The notes: generated by a model not told the origin, from the sequence alone. 44,074 bases of DNA from Ktedonobacterales bacterium (GCA_025935195.1 JAICVS010000018.1:1-44074), one strand, 5' to 3'; positions 34,326 to 43,783 are shown, numbered from the stretch's first letter. Made by a program: numbers and translations.

Positions 34326-35201
34326 ATGGCGGCGAGCGCGAACAGCACGAGCGGCACAATGAGCGAGCACAACCTGGGCATCGGCGGCATGACGCTACAT
34401 TACGCGACCTGGGGCCAGCCGGCCGGGCCGGAGCGGACGGTGGTGCTGGTGCATGGGCTGACCGCTAACTCGCGCGGCTGGGCGCTGCTGGGGCCGACGC
34501 TGGCGGCGCGCGGCTGGCACGTGATCGCGCCGGACCTGCGGGGGCGCGGCCTCTCCTCGAAGCCGGCGCACGGCTATGGCGTGCCGTTCCACGCCAACGA
34601 CATCCTCGCGCTGTGCGACGCGCTGGCGCTGCCCTCGGTGAGCGTGGTGGGGCATTCGCTGGGCGCGGTGATCGGCATGTATCTCGCCGCGCTCTATCCT
34701 CAGCGCGTGAGCCGGCTGGTGATGGTGGACGCGGGCGGCAAGATACCGGAGGACACGGCGCAGGCCATCGCGGCCTCGGTCGGGCGGCTGGGGATGCCCT
34801 TCCCCTCGCTGGACGCCTACCTGGGCGCGATGCGGCAGTTGCCGATGATCCAATGGAACGATCTGTGGGAGGCATACTTCCGCTACGACGCCGAGGAGCA
34901 TGCGGACGGCACGGTGACATCGCGCGTGCCGAAGGCGGCCATCGCGGAGGAGTCGTGGGCGCTGGGCGCGCTGCGCTCGGAGGCGCTGCCCGACTTCGTG
35001 AAGCGGCCGACGCTGGTGCTGCGGGCGGCGCTGGGAACGCTGGGGCCGGATCGCGGCATCGTGCTGCCGCGCGAGGAGGCGGAACGGCTGGGCCGCGTGA
35101 TCCCCGACTGCCAGGTGGTCGAGATACCGGAGACGAACCACTACACGATTATCGCCTCCCCGGCCTTCATCGAGGCGGTGGCGGCGTTCCTGGCGGGGTG
35201 A
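34326..35201 (+). CDS. Alpha/beta hydrolase
   Basis: The chosen ATG has GGGAGGGG 5 nt upstream; earlier ATGs lie too close to the promoter. The 291-residue protein shows VVLVHGLTANSRGW, VIAPDLRGRGLSSKP, the nucleophile elbow GHSLGAV (Ser111) and the C-terminal histidine in ETNHYTII. It is of the haloalkane dehalogenase/esterase/lactonase type. Substrate unknown. It stands immediately before the rpsB operon but has its own promoter. Confidence 0.85.
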   Translation: MAASANSTSGTMSEHNLGIGGMTLHYATWGQPAGPERTVVLVHGLTANSRGWALLGPTLAARGWHVIAPDLRGRGLSSKPAHGYGVPFHANDILALCDALALPSVSVVGHSLGAVIGMYLAALYPQRVSRLVMVDAGGKIPEDTAQAIAASVGRLGMPFPSLDAYLGAMRQLPMIQWNDLWEAYFRYDAEEHADGTVTSRVPKAAIAEESWALGALRSEALPDFVKRPTLVLRAALGTLGPDRGIVLPREEAERLGRVIPDCQVVEIPETNHYTIIASPAFIEAVAAFLAG

Positions 35202-35237
35202 GGCGCGCGCCGGGCGGATATGCGCCCGGATGGGCGA

Positions 35238-35266
35238 TTGCGCTTGCCTCTCCCAGGTGATATACT
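35238..35266 (+). promoter_or_regulatory. rpsB promoter
   Basis: TTGCGC (35238-35243) and TATACT (35261-35266) are spaced 17 bp. The leader to the rpsB start is about 150 nt and contains a GCGCTTCGCG/CGCGGAGCGC hairpin that might serve in autoregulation. Confidence 0.65.
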
Positions 35267-35424
35267 GGCCGGGTGTGCGCTTCGCGGATTGCGCGCGGAG
35301 CGCGAGCCAAATTCACACGTCTCCCGATCGGATGGGGCCTGGCGCGCGTGCCTGAGTGAAGGCGCGGCGCTCCCCGTCCGGCGCGACGGAGGCGGAGGTT
35401 TCACCAAGGGAGGATTGCGTACAG

Positions 35425-36345
35425 GTGGCAAACGTCGCGAGTATGAAGCAATTGCTGGAGGCCGGCGTCCATTTCGGGCATCAGACGCGTCGCTGGAACC
35501 CGAAGATGCGCCCGTTCATCTTCACGGCGCGCAACGGCATCCACATTCTGGACTTGCAGCAGACGGCGCAGCGGCTGAACGAGGCGTATCGCTTCATCAC
35601 CGATGTCGTCGCCAATGGCGACAGTGTGCTGCTGGTCGGCACGAAGAAGCAGGCGCAAGAGGCGATCAAAGAGGCGGCCGAGGAGAGCGGGCAGTTCTAC
35701 GTCAACCAGCGCTGGCTGGGCGGCATGCTGACCAACTTCGACACCATCCAGAAGCGCATCCGCTATCTGCGCGACCTCGAGGCACGCAAAGAGCGCGGCG
35801 AGTTCGAGCGGCTGACCAAGAAAGAAGCGCAGCACCTGCAAGACGAGCTGGATCGCTTGCAGCGCACGCTGGGCGGGATCAAAGATATGCGTCGCCTGCC
35901 AGGCGTGGTCTTCGTGATTGACACGAAGAAGGAGCATACGGCGGTGCTGGAGGCGCGGCGGCTGGAGATTCCGATAGTGGCGCTGGCCGACACCAACTGC
36001 GATCCCGACGAGATGGATTACCCCATCCCCGCCAACGACGACGCGATCCGCGCCGTCAAGCTGCTGGCGACCAAGGTTGCCGAGGCCGCCATCGAGGGCC
36101 GGCGCCAGCGTGAGGCGCAGGCCAAGGATCGCGCCGAGAGCGCGGCCGGCGAGCGCACGTTCACCTCGGTGCCAGTGAGCCTGGAGGAGTTTGGCGTGAC
36201 ACCCGAAGGCGAGGTCGCCGAGCAGCCGCCCACCACTCCGGCCGCGCCGGCCCAGGCAGCGGAGGGCCGCGCCGAGGCCGCGCCACAGGCGGACGAGGCC
36301 GACGAGGCCCGCGCTGAGACGCCGGTGGCGAGCGAGGCGCAATAG
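35425..36345 (+). CDS. rpsB: 30S ribosomal protein S2
   Basis: This is a clear S2: [50 protein letters not shown] and [20 protein letters not shown]. The GTG start (35425) has AAGGGAGG upstream; an ATG at 35443 is an alternative. Length is 306 residues, longer than usual because of an acidic Ala/Pro/Glu-rich C-terminal tail of about 65 residues. It heads the rpsB-tsf-pyrH-frr block. S2 binds the 30S head-platform junction. Confidence 0.97.
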   Translation: MANVASMKQLLEAGVHFGHQTRRWNPKMRPFIFTARNGIHILDLQQTAQRLNEAYRFITDVVANGDSVLLVGTKKQAQEAIKEAAEESGQFYVNQRWLGGMLTNFDTIQKRIRYLRDLEARKERGEFERLTKKEAQHLQDELDRLQRTLGGIKDMRRLPGVVFVIDTKKEHTAVLEARRLEIPIVALADTNCDPDEMDYPIPANDDAIRAVKLLATKVAEAAIEGRRQREAQAKDRAESAAGERTFTSVPVSLEEFGVTPEGEVAEQPPTTPAAPAQAAEGRAEAAPQADEADEARAETPVASEAQ

Positions 36346-36429
36346 TTCATGGGCAGTGGGCAGGGCGAACATTCCCTGTCCACCTCACCCGATAGCGTAG
36401 TGTGGCGGCGGATGCATCCGCCTTTGGAG

Positions 36430-36457
36430 CGCGCGGCACGGCCCGGAGTGCCGCGCG
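36430..36457 (+). terminator. Hairpin between rpsB and tsf
   Basis: A 10-bp perfect stem (36430-36439 with 36448-36457) encloses an 8-nt loop and is followed by TTCGTGTG. It could attenuate transcription so that S2 and EF-Ts are made in different amounts. Confidence 0.5.
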
Positions 36458-36638
36458 TTCGTGTGCCTGCGCCGCCCGCGCTCAGGCGCGAGAGGTTGCA
36501 CTTGAGTGCGCTGGCGTCATGGTACGATGAGATCGCCGGGAGCGTTCTCACGCGGGCTGGAGTCTGTGCGCGCCACACATGGCGCGGGCGGCATCCGCGC
36601 CACGTTGACGAGATACGATGAGGGAGCAGACGGAACCG

Positions 36639-37235
36639 ATGGAAGCTACCGCGAAAGATGTCTACAGGCTGCGCGAGCAGACCGGGGCGGGGCCAGCCGA
36701 CTGCAAGAGCGCCCTGGCACAGGCCAAGACCTTCGACGAGGCCGTGAAGATCATCGAAGAGAAGGGCCAAAAGCGCGCCGATAAGGTGAAGGGCCAGGAG
36801 CGCGAGACGCGCGAGGGCTTGATCACCTCGTATATTCACCACGGCGGCAATCTGGGCGTGCTGATCGAACTGAACTGCAGCACGGACTTCGTGGCCCGCA
36901 GCGACGAATTCAAGAATCTGGCGAAAGAGCTGACCTTCCAGGTCGCCGGGACGGACCCGCAGTACGTCTCGTTCGCGGACGTGCCGGAGGCGACGCTCAC
37001 CCAATTGCGCGAGCAGGCGGCGAACGATCCGGAGGTACAGAAGCGGCCGGAACACCTGCGCGCGCAGATCGTGGAGGGCAAAGTGAAGAAGCAGCTCTCC
37101 GCCCAGATTTTGCTGGAACAGCCGTGGGTGAAGGACGACAAGGTCACAGTCGGCACGCTGGTGGACGACGTGATCCGCAAGACGGGTGAGAATATCGTCG
37201 TGCGGCGCTTCACGCGCTACGCGCTCGGCGGGTAG
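36639..37235 (+). CDS. tsf: Elongation factor Ts
   Basis: This 198-residue short-type EF-Ts starts at MEATAKDVYRLREQTGAGPA. It contains the signature KSALAQAKTFDEAVKIIEEK, then EGLITSYIHHGGNLGVLIEL, NCSTDFVARSDEFKNLAKEL and a C-terminal QPWVKDDKVTVGTLVDDVIR. It exchanges GDP on EF-Tu. GAGGGAG lies 13 nt before the chosen ATG; an in-frame ATG at 36618 is also possible. The 293-bp gap after rpsB contains a hairpin and a weak promoter-like sequence. Confidence 0.96.
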   Translation: MEATAKDVYRLREQTGAGPADCKSALAQAKTFDEAVKIIEEKGQKRADKVKGQERETREGLITSYIHHGGNLGVLIELNCSTDFVARSDEFKNLAKELTFQVAGTDPQYVSFADVPEATLTQLREQAANDPEVQKRPEHLRAQIVEGKVKKQLSAQILLEQPWVKDDKVTVGTLVDDVIRKTGENIVVRRFTRYALGG

Positions 37236-37252
37236 ACTGGCATGAGCGACCT

Positions 37253-37299
37253 GGGGAGCCGCAGCGGCTGGCGGCTATGCTCCGCGGCGCCGGCTCCCC
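37253..37299 (+). terminator. Hairpin between tsf and pyrH
   Basis: GGGGAGCCG (37253-37261) pairs with CGGCTCCCC (37291-37299) around a GC-rich loop that can fold further. No U-tract follows, so it is an attenuator or RNA-stability element rather than a full terminator. Confidence 0.5.
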
Positions 37300-37374
37300 G
37301 GTCCGGCTGGCTCTCGATCATTCATAGCCAGGAGCGCCGGGCGTAGCGCAACATGGGAGACTGAAGGAGACGAC

Positions 37375-38142
37375 ATGGCGGCGGCGATCACCTACAGGCG
37401 GGTGCTGCTGAAGTTGAGCGGCGAGGCGCTGATGGGGCAGCAGGGCTACGGCATTGACACCGCTGTGCTGCAATATCTGGCGGACGAGCTGGCGCGGGTG
37501 CATGCGCTTGGCGTGGAGGTCGCCATCGTCATCGGCGGCGGCAACATCTGGCGCGGTAAGACCGGCGCCGCTGGCGGCATGATGGATCGCGCGCAGGCTG
37601 ACTACATGGGCATGCTGGCGACGGTGATCAACGCGCTGGCGCTGCAAGACGCGCTGGAGGGCGCTGGGCTGCATACGCGCGTGCAGACGGGCATCGAGAT
37701 GCCGGAGGTGGCCGAGCCGTTCATCCGCCGCCGCGCCATCCGTCATCTGGAAAAGGGGCGGCTGGTGATCCTGGCGGCGGGAACCGGCAACCCTTACTTC
37801 ACGACCGACACAGCGGCGGCGCTGCGCGCGGTGGAGCTGAATTGCGATGTGCTGCTGAAAGGCACCAAGGTGGACGGCGTCTACGACGCGGACCCGGTGC
37901 GTCACCCAGAGGCGCGGCGCTTCGCCGAGATTGACTACATGCGTGCGCTGAACATGGGCCTGGCGGTGATGGACAGCACAGCGCTCTCGCTCTGCAAAGA
38001 CAACGGCATGCCCATCGTGGTCTTCGGCATGCAAGAGCCGGGGAGTGTGGCGGCGATTGCCCGCGGCGAGCGGCGCGGCACACTGGTGCATGCGCTGCCG
38101 GCGGGCGACGACGCGCGCTGGGCCAACGAGACCGGCGGGTGA
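37375..38142 (+). CDS. pyrH: UMP kinase
   Basis: This 255-residue amino acid kinase family enzyme phosphorylates UMP to UDP. Blocks: [78 protein letters not shown] and the late [27 protein letters not shown] lies 7 nt before the ATG. A short C-terminal extension goes beyond the usual end. It is the third gene of the conserved cluster and feeds nucleotide pools. Confidence 0.97.
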   Translation: MAAAITYRRVLLKLSGEALMGQQGYGIDTAVLQYLADELARVHALGVEVAIVIGGGNIWRGKTGAAGGMMDRAQADYMGMLATVINALALQDALEGAGLHTRVQTGIEMPEVAEPFIRRRAIRHLEKGRLVILAAGTGNPYFTTDTAAALRAVELNCDVLLKGTKVDGVYDADPVRHPEARRFAEIDYMRALNMGLAVMDSTALSLCKDNGMPIVVFGMQEPGSVAAIARGERRGTLVHALPAGDDARWANETGG

Positions 38143-38230
38143 GCCCGTGCCTGGGAGGGCCTGACGGCTGGAACTGAAAACAAAGTACGCTGACTGGCCG
38201 CGCGCGGCGGGCCGGGAAGGAGCGGGAGAC

Positions 38231-38794
38231 ATGGCGGCAGGTGATGATCTATTCGCGGATGCCGAACACCGCATGCAGGGCGCGGTGGAGGCGCTGCGGC
38301 GCGAGCTGGGAACGCTGCGCACGGGGCGAGCCAGTCCTAGCCTGGTGGAGCGCTTGCAGGTCAAATACTACGGCGCCGCGCAGCCGCTACAAAACATCGC
38401 GGCCATCCACGCGACCGACGCGCGTACGCTGACGATCCAGCCATGGGACCGCAAAGCCCTGGGCGACATCGAGAAAGCCATCCAGAAGAGCGACCTAGGG
38501 CTGAACCCCAACAACGACGGCCAGGTCATCCGCATCATCATCCCGGCGCTCACTGAGGAGCGCCGCAAGGATCTGGTGAAGGTCGTCCACAAGAAGCTGG
38601 ACGAGGCGAAGGTGGCGGTGCGCAACATCCGCCGCGACGCGCACGACCACCTGCGCGACCAGGAGAAGAAGAAGGAGATCTCCGCCGACGACCTCAAGCG
38701 CGACACTGACAAGCTGCAGAAGCTGACGGACAAATACATCGCGGAGCTGGACAAGGCGGGAAGCGCGAAAGAAGACGAGATTCTCAAAGTGTAA
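38231..38794 (+). CDS. frr: Ribosome recycling factor
   Basis: This 187-residue RRF has the characteristic LRRELGTLRTGRASPSLVER-like helix, VKYYGAAQPLQNIAAIHATD, the central WDRKALGDIEKAIQKSDLGL and the C-terminal helix DDLKRDTDKLQKLTDKYIAE. It frees ribosomes after termination together with EF-G. GAAGGAGCGGGAG lies upstream of the ATG. Usual length and usual position after pyrH. Confidence 0.97.
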   Translation: MAAGDDLFADAEHRMQGAVEALRRELGTLRTGRASPSLVERLQVKYYGAAQPLQNIAAIHATDARTLTIQPWDRKALGDIEKAIQKSDLGLNPNNDGQVIRIIIPALTEERRKDLVKVVHKKLDEAKVAVRNIRRDAHDHLRDQEKKKEISADDLKRDTDKLQKLTDKYIAELDKAGSAKEDEILKV

Positions 38795-38855
38795 TACAGG
38801 CGCGGCCGGGCGAACATGCGGGCATGTGGACACGTGGGGCGCGGGCGCGTGAGAA

Positions 38856-39761
38856 ATGGACGGATCGAACATGGCACTGATGAGCAAGACACGGCTGCGG
38901 AACCTGTGGAGCGCGGTGGGCGCGGTGCTCGACGGTGGCGCGCGCGGCGCGGAGGCGGAGCGGCAAGCGGAGCTTGCGCGGCTGCGCTTTCGTGACGGGC
39001 GCGCGCTGCCGCGCCACATCGCCATCATCATGGATGGCAACGGCCGCTGGGCCACACAACGGCGGCTGCCTCGCTCGCTGGGCCACAAGGCCGGGGTGGA
39101 CGCGCTGCGCCGCGCCGTGGAGCTGTGCAACGACTACCACGTACCGATGCTCACCGTCTACGCCTTCTCCACCGAGAACTGGGGCCGCCCGCAAGATGAG
39201 ATTGATGCGCTGATGCGGCTGCTGTGGGAGACGATCCGCAGCGACCTGGATCGGCTGCACGCGAACGGCGTGCGCCTGCGCCACATCGGGCGCATGGACG
39301 GACTGGCGGTGGACGTGCAGCGGGCGATCCGCCACATGCAAGACCTGACACGCGAGAACACCAAGCTGGAGCTGAACGTCGCTTTCAACTACGGCGGACG
39401 CGCCGAGATCGTGGACGCGGTGCGCCAGATCGTGACCGAAGGTACGCCGGCGGAGCAGATCACCGAGGAGCTGATCGAGCGCCACCTCTACACGCGCGGA
39501 CTGCCCGATCCCGATCTGGTGATCCGCACGGCCGGCGAGATGCGTCTGTCGAACTATCTGATCTGGCAGGTGGCCTACGCCGAATACTATTCGACGCCGG
39601 TGCTGTGGCCCGACTTTGGCGAGGAGGAGTTCGCCAAGGCGCTGGACGCGTATGCGCAACGCAAGCGCCGATTTGGTAAACTAGATACATCGGCGACCAC
39701 GGAGCCAGTGCGGCCGATGGGCGCGGCGCGGCCGCGGCCGGTGGTGGAAGGCGCGCGCTAA
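38856..39761 (+). CDS. uppS: Undecaprenyl diphosphate synthase (isoprenyl transferase)
   Basis: This 301-residue cis-prenyltransferase builds the lipid carrier for cell wall synthesis. Motifs: HIAIIMDGNGRWATQRRLPR (catalytic Asp), GHKAGVDALRRAVELC, LTVYAFSTENWGRPQDEID, ELNVAFNYGGRAEIVDAVRQ, and the C-terminal DLVIRTAGEMRLSNYLIWQV with the product-release ArgxxSN. The N-terminus has about 50 extra residues before the domain; Met6 (38871) has a better GGACGGA spacing and may be the real start. Confidence 0.96.
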   Translation: MDGSNMALMSKTRLRNLWSAVGAVLDGGARGAEAERQAELARLRFRDGRALPRHIAIIMDGNGRWATQRRLPRSLGHKAGVDALRRAVELCNDYHVPMLTVYAFSTENWGRPQDEIDALMRLLWETIRSDLDRLHANGVRLRHIGRMDGLAVDVQRAIRHMQDLTRENTKLELNVAFNYGGRAEIVDAVRQIVTEGTPAEQITEELIERHLYTRGLPDPDLVIRTAGEMRLSNYLIWQVAYAEYYSTPVLWPDFGEEEFAKALDAYAQRKRRFGKLDTSATTEPVRPMGAARPRPVVEGAR

Positions 39762-39820
39762 ACCAGGTGCGTGCTTGGCACCCACGGCAGCGGCGCGACA
39801 ATGGGCTGGGGAGCGCGCGC

Positions 39821-40816
39821 ATGGTGAAGAAGGCGCCGCGACGGACGGCGGCGCGGCCGGCGGCAGAGGGAAGACGCATGGCACAGCCGGAGGGAGGCTC
39901 CGAGGCGCCCGCTGCGCCCGCGTCCACGCGCTCGTCGTGGCTGCGCTCGCTGGGCCGGCGCGCGGCGGCGGCGCTGGTGCTGATCCCGATCGTGATCGCG
40001 CTGGTCTTCTTCGGCGGCTGGGTGGCCTTCGCCGGGGCGGTGGTGGCGCTGCTGCTGGCGGCCTATGAGCTGCACGATATGTTCACCCATCGTGGCTGGC
40101 GGCCGCTGACCTGGGTGAGCGTGGGCGTGGCGCTGATGTTCCTGGTGGCGGCGCGTGTTGACGTGATCTCGCAGCCACACAACCGCGAGCTGACGCTGGC
40201 CCTGCTGGGTGGCGGGCTAAGCGTGCTGCTGGTGCTCTCGCTGGGCTGGCTGATCCTGTCGCATCGCTCGAACGAGGCGGCGCTGATTGACTGGGCGCTG
40301 ACGATGGCCGGGGCGGTCTACCTGGGGTGGCCGCTGGCCTGCTTCCTGTTCTTGCGTGGCGATGCGCTCGGCGCGGGGAACACCGGGTTCTGGTGGCTGC
40401 TGGCGCTGTTCTTCATGGTCTGGGCCAACGACACGTTCGCCCTGCTGACGGGCCACTACTTCGGGCGGCACAAGCTGGCGCCGCACATCAGCCCCGCCAA
40501 GACGTGGGAGGGATTCTACGGCGGGCTGGTCTTCACGGCGCTCGCGGCGCTAATCTTCGGCGTGGCGCTGCCGAGCGCGTTCGGCCATCCGCTGAATCTG
40601 CCCTGGTATCACGCGCTGATCCTGGGCGTGCTGGTGGCGGTGGCGAGCACGGTGGGCGACCTGGCGGAGTCGCTCTTGAAGCGCGGAACGGGCGTAAAGG
40701 ACAGCGGCTCACTGATCCCCGGCCACGGCGGCATTCTCGACAGGATGGACAGCCTGCTCTTCGCCGTGCTGATCGTGCTATTCTACGCGGCGCTGCTCAA
40801 GGATGTGGCGCTCTAG
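39821..40816 (+). CDS. cdsA: Phosphatidate cytidylyltransferase
   Basis: This enzyme makes CDP-diacylglycerol for phospholipid synthesis. The CdsA signature is clear near the C-terminus: GDLAESLLKRGTGVKDSGSL followed by IPGHGGILDRMDS. About eight membrane segments and the HKLAPHISPAKTWEGFYGGL loop are also present. The chosen ATG has GGGGAG upstream; MAQPEGG at 39878 is an alternative with AGAGGGAAG. The N-terminus is basic and unusually long. In many bacteria dxr follows, but here the operon is stopped by a convergent DUF433 gene that overlaps its last 20 bases. Confidence 0.95.
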   Translation: MVKKAPRRTAARPAAEGRRMAQPEGGSEAPAAPASTRSSWLRSLGRRAAAALVLIPIVIALVFFGGWVAFAGAVVALLLAAYELHDMFTHRGWRPLTWVSVGVALMFLVAARVDVISQPHNRELTLALLGGGLSVLLVLSLGWLILSHRSNEAALIDWALTMAGAVYLGWPLACFLFLRGDALGAGNTGFWWLLALFFMVWANDTFALLTGHYFGRHKLAPHISPAKTWEGFYGGLVFTALAALIFGVALPSAFGHPLNLPWYHALILGVLVAVASTVGDLAESLLKRGTGVKDSGSLIPGHGGILDRMDSLLFAVLIVLFYAALLKDVAL

Positions 40817-41027
40817 GGCGCCGCTCACGATCGGCCGCGTACGCCAGGCATGCCTGGATGTCCTCTTCCGTCAGATAGGGAAAGTCGTCCAGGATCTGCT
40901 GGTGCGACATACCGGCGGCGAGATACGAAAGCACATCGTAGACAGTCACACGCATGCCGCGGATCGTTGGCTTGCCACTGCGCTTGCCGGGTTCGAGAGT
41001 GATGATATTCTGATACGCCTGTGCCAT
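40797..41027 (-). CDS. DUF433 protein (antitoxin-like), no toxin partner
   Basis: This 76-residue protein has the DUF433 pattern: IRGMRVTVYDVLSYLAAGMS and ILDDFPYLTEEDIQACLAYA, preceded by SGKPT. DUF433 proteins are usually the antitoxin-like partner of a PIN/DUF5615 (Mut7-C-like) toxin encoded next to them. No such gene lies downstream: the gene runs into the 3' end of cdsA. AGGGAGC precedes the ATG. It may be a solitary remnant or regulate something else. Confidence 0.85.
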   Translation of the reverse strand: MAQAYQNIITLEPGKRSGKPTIRGMRVTVYDVLSYLAAGMSHQQILDDFPYLTEEDIQACLAYAADRERRPRAPHP

Positions 41028-41116
41028 ACGAAGCTCCCTGATGGGCTGGACGATGCTGTTCAGCCAATGCGTTGTCGGCGCGATTGTACGACGCGAGCGG
41101 GAGCGGAGCGACGGAA

Positions 41117-42412
41117 TTATTCGCTCGCTTCGACCGGCTGCAATTCTTCGACTGCCTCGCTCGGCATCGCCACATCGCGGATGTCGAGCAGCACCTTAAT
41201 CGAGCGGTGGGTGGCCTTGTCGCGGGCCACTTCCACTGCGCGGCGCACCTCACGTAGCGGGAAGCGGTGCGTGACGAGGCGTTGCGGCGTGAGCCGGCGC
41301 TCGCGGATGAGCGCGGCGGCCAGCGCGAAGGTGGAGACACGGCCGCCGTTGTCGGCGCTCCATGATGAGGCCAGGCCCGCGCCGCCCGGCCAGGACTCGG
41401 AGCCGTGGCCGATGGCGCCGCAGATGTTGACCTCCTGGTCCCAGATCGGCGTCGGATCGAGGTGCATGCGCTCCAGGCGCATCCCCGCCTGCACGATGGT
41501 CCCGCGCCCGCGCACCCACTGGAGCGCCTGCTGCATCGTCGTATCGCTGCCGACCGTGTCGTAGATCACATCGAAGCCGCCGACAAGCAACTCCGGGCCG
41601 AGGCGGCGGCGATAGTGGCGGCCGCCGGTCATGCGCGCGACGGCGGCGGTGCCGTCCTCGACGTAGAGCATGCGCGTCGCGCCCATGCGCGTCGCCATCT
41701 CCACTTGAAACGGGTGGCGCGCGAGCACGGTGACGTTGGCTTGGGGAGCGAAGACGCGCACAGCCTGGATGGTCAGCAGGCCGATGGAGCCGGCGCCGAT
41801 GACGAGCACGTTCTCCTCTGGCTGCGGCTGGTGGCGCAGGGCGGCGTGCAGCGCGACGGCAGAGGGTTCCAGCAGCGCGGCTTGCTCGTCGGCGAGGCCG
41901 TCGGGCACGAGGAAGAGTTGGCGCTCGTGCAGGATCATCTCGTCGCCCCAGCCGCCGCCGATGGGCTGCGGGCCGGGCAGATAGCGGTTTTCGCAGATGC
42001 TATAGTTGCCGCTGGCGCAATGGCGGCAGGGCGGCTCGATGTCGCGCGTGGCGCAACACTGGTCGAGCTGATAGGCCACGCGGTCGCCCACGCGCAGGAA
42101 TTCCGCCTCCGGGCCGATGTCAATCACCTCGCCGACCACCTCCCGGCCCAGATACGTCCGCGACGGGCGCGGCAGCGCCATCAAGCCGACACTGGGATCG
42201 GTTTGCAGGTGGACGAGCGCGAGATCGGTGCCGGAGATGCCAGCCATGAAGTTGCGGATGCGCACCCAGCGGCGGCCGGGCAGCGCCGTCTTCGAGACTT
42301 TGCGGGCGCGTAGCGGCGCGAGTGGGCTGTGGTACGCGCGGCGCGAGGCCACACCCAGGGCGCGCGCGGACCCCGCGCGTAGGGGGTTGTTGTCGAGATA
42401 GACGCTCCACAT
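41117..42412 (-). CDS. MDR-family dehydrogenase with altered catalytic zinc site
   Basis: This 431-residue protein has the medium-chain dehydrogenase order: GroES-like domain (about 45-195), then a Rossmann fold with VLVIGAGSIGLLTIQAV near 203, then FDVIYDTVGSD and a C-terminal helix. The catalytic Cys of the usual GxCGTD is Ser60 (AGISGTDL) and the GHE histidine is Arg90 (GREVVGE). Structural-zinc-like cysteines remain (C119/C120, C129, C132, C140). The third ligand Glu182 is kept. Catalytic zinc is therefore unlikely in this copy. Substrate unknown. The first ~45 residues are basic and may not be native. Confidence 0.75.
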   Translation of the reverse strand: MWSVYLDNNPLRAGSARALGVASRRAYHSPLAPLRARKVSKTALPGRRWVRIRNFMAGISGTDLALVHLQTDPSVGLMALPRPSRTYLGREVVGEVIDIGPEAEFLRVGDRVAYQLDQCCATRDIEPPCRHCASGNYSICENRYLPGPQPIGGGWGDEMILHERQLFLVPDGLADEQAALLEPSAVALHAALRHQPQPEENVLVIGAGSIGLLTIQAVRVFAPQANVTVLARHPFQVEMATRMGATRMLYVEDGTAAVARMTGGRHYRRRLGPELLVGGFDVIYDTVGSDTTMQQALQWVRGRGTIVQAGMRLERMHLDPTPIWDQEVNICGAIGHGSESWPGGAGLASSWSADNGGRVSTFALAAALIRERRLTPQRLVTHRFPLREVRRAVEVARDKATHRSIKVLLDIRDVAMPSEAVEELQPVEASE

Positions 42413-42502
42413 CGCCGTGTGCAGACTCCCGAACTATGTACGCCGCCGCTTAGATACACGTGCGGCAGCCAGCAGTGTAGCATGGGGGCGCGCTCGGCGC
42501 AA

Positions 42503-42955
42503 TCAAGGTGCGCGCCTCTCTCCCTGTGCGATCTCGCGCGACGACGGGCCGCTGGGGACGCGCAGCAGCGTAGCCGGCTCGTCGCGTAGCGCGCCGCGGA
42601 TGCGGCTCACATGCTCTGGGAACGTGTTGGGCAGGAAGGCATCGGGTGCGAAGTAGCGCGCATCGTCGGCCTCGTCGCTCGTTCCCAGTGTGCCGCCCGT
42701 AACACGACAGACGAATGAAAAGATGATCTCGTCCTTCTTCGGCGCCCAGCTATAGACACCCGCCAGCCGCTCCACCGCGACCTCCAGCCCGCACTCCTCA
42801 CGCACCTCGCGCACGACCCCCTGCCACGGCGTCTCGCCACTCTCCAGGCCGCCGCCGGGCTGATTCCACCAGTCGCAGTCGGTGCGGTGGCAGAGCAGCA
42901 CGCGCCCGTGCTCGTCACGGATGGTGGCGAAGACGCCAACGCGGAACGTCGTCAT
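42503..42955 (-). CDS. NUDIX hydrolase
   Basis: This 150-residue protein starts at MTTFRVGVFATIRDEHGRVL. It contains a complete NUDIX box: GGLESGETPWQGVVREVREE followed by CGL. WNQPGGGLES precedes it. Such enzymes cleave nucleoside diphosphates linked to another moiety; small members include MutT-like and ADP-ribose hydrolases. The ATG at 42955 begins the domain; the much longer open frame upstream overlaps the divergent hydrolase gene. It differs from NrtR by lacking a winged helix. Confidence 0.9.
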   Translation of the reverse strand: MTTFRVGVFATIRDEHGRVLLCHRTDCDWWNQPGGGLESGETPWQGVVREVREECGLEVAVERLAGVYSWAPKKDEIIFSFVCRVTGGTLGTSDEADDARYFAPDAFLPNTFPEHVSRIRGALRDEPATLLRVPSGPSSREIAQGERRAP

Positions 42956-43126
42956 GCGGGAACCTCGGCTTTCGTGGAATGGACACCGGGAGAAGCGGCG
43001 CGATGATTGTAGCAGACGAACAGGTGCTTGTCTTGCCACCGGCGCGCTCGTACAATTCTCTATTGGCCGGCATGCGGTGCGCAGCCGATCCGCGCGGCGC
43101 GGGCAACGACGAACGGGAGTGGGACG

Positions 43127-43783
43127 ATGGCGCAGCTTCAGGCGATAGATATTCCAGTGGCGCACGGCACGCTGGAGGGGCTGCTGCGCGCTCCCGACGT
43201 GGGCGGCACGCCGCGCATGGCCGCGCTGGTCTGCCACCCGCATCCCATCGGCGGCGGGACGATGCACAACAAAGTCGTCTTCCGTGTCGCGCAGGCGCTT
43301 GGCGAGCTGGGTATGCCGGCGCTGCGCTTCAACTTCCGTGGCGTGGGCCGCAGCACCGGCAGCTACGACGAGGGGCGCGGCGAGGCGGATGACGTGCGCG
43401 CCGCGTTGGACGAGCTGGCGCGTCGCTATCCTGGCGTGCCGCTCTGCCTGGCTGGGTTCTCCTTCGGCTCGTGGGTGGGGCTGCCGGTCGGCTGTGAGGA
43501 TGCGCGCGTAACGCAGCTTGTCGGCGTCGGCGTGCCGGTGCGCCTGCTGCGTGTGGACGCCCTGACCACCTGCGCGAAGCCAAAGCTGATCGTGCAGGGC
43601 GAGCGCGACCAATACGGGCCGATTGACGAGCTGCGCGAGTGGTTCGCGCGGCTGGCGGAGCCGAAGGCGCTGGCCGTGATCCCCGGCGCGGACCACTTTT
43701 TCACTGAGCGGCAACACGAGCTGCGCGCGGCGATAGACGCCTATTTCCGCTCTGGCGCGTCCGTGCTTGGCCCCATCAGTTGA
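43127..43783 (+). CDS. Alpha/beta hydrolase, CHPHP type
   Basis: This 218-residue enzyme has ALVCHPHPIGGGTMHNKVVF, RFNFRGVGRSTGSYDEGRGE, the nucleophile motif GFSFGS (Ser112) and a C-terminal GADHFF histidine. This is the small CHPHP group of alpha/beta hydrolases found widely in bacteria and often annotated as hydrolases of unknown specificity. Divergent from the NUDIX gene. Confidence 0.88.
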   Translation: MAQLQAIDIPVAHGTLEGLLRAPDVGGTPRMAALVCHPHPIGGGTMHNKVVFRVAQALGELGMPALRFNFRGVGRSTGSYDEGRGEADDVRAALDELARRYPGVPLCLAGFSFGSWVGLPVGCEDARVTQLVGVGVPVRLLRVDALTTCAKPKLIVQGERDQYGPIDELREWFARLAEPKALAVIPGADHFFTERQHELRAAIDAYFRSGASVLGPIS

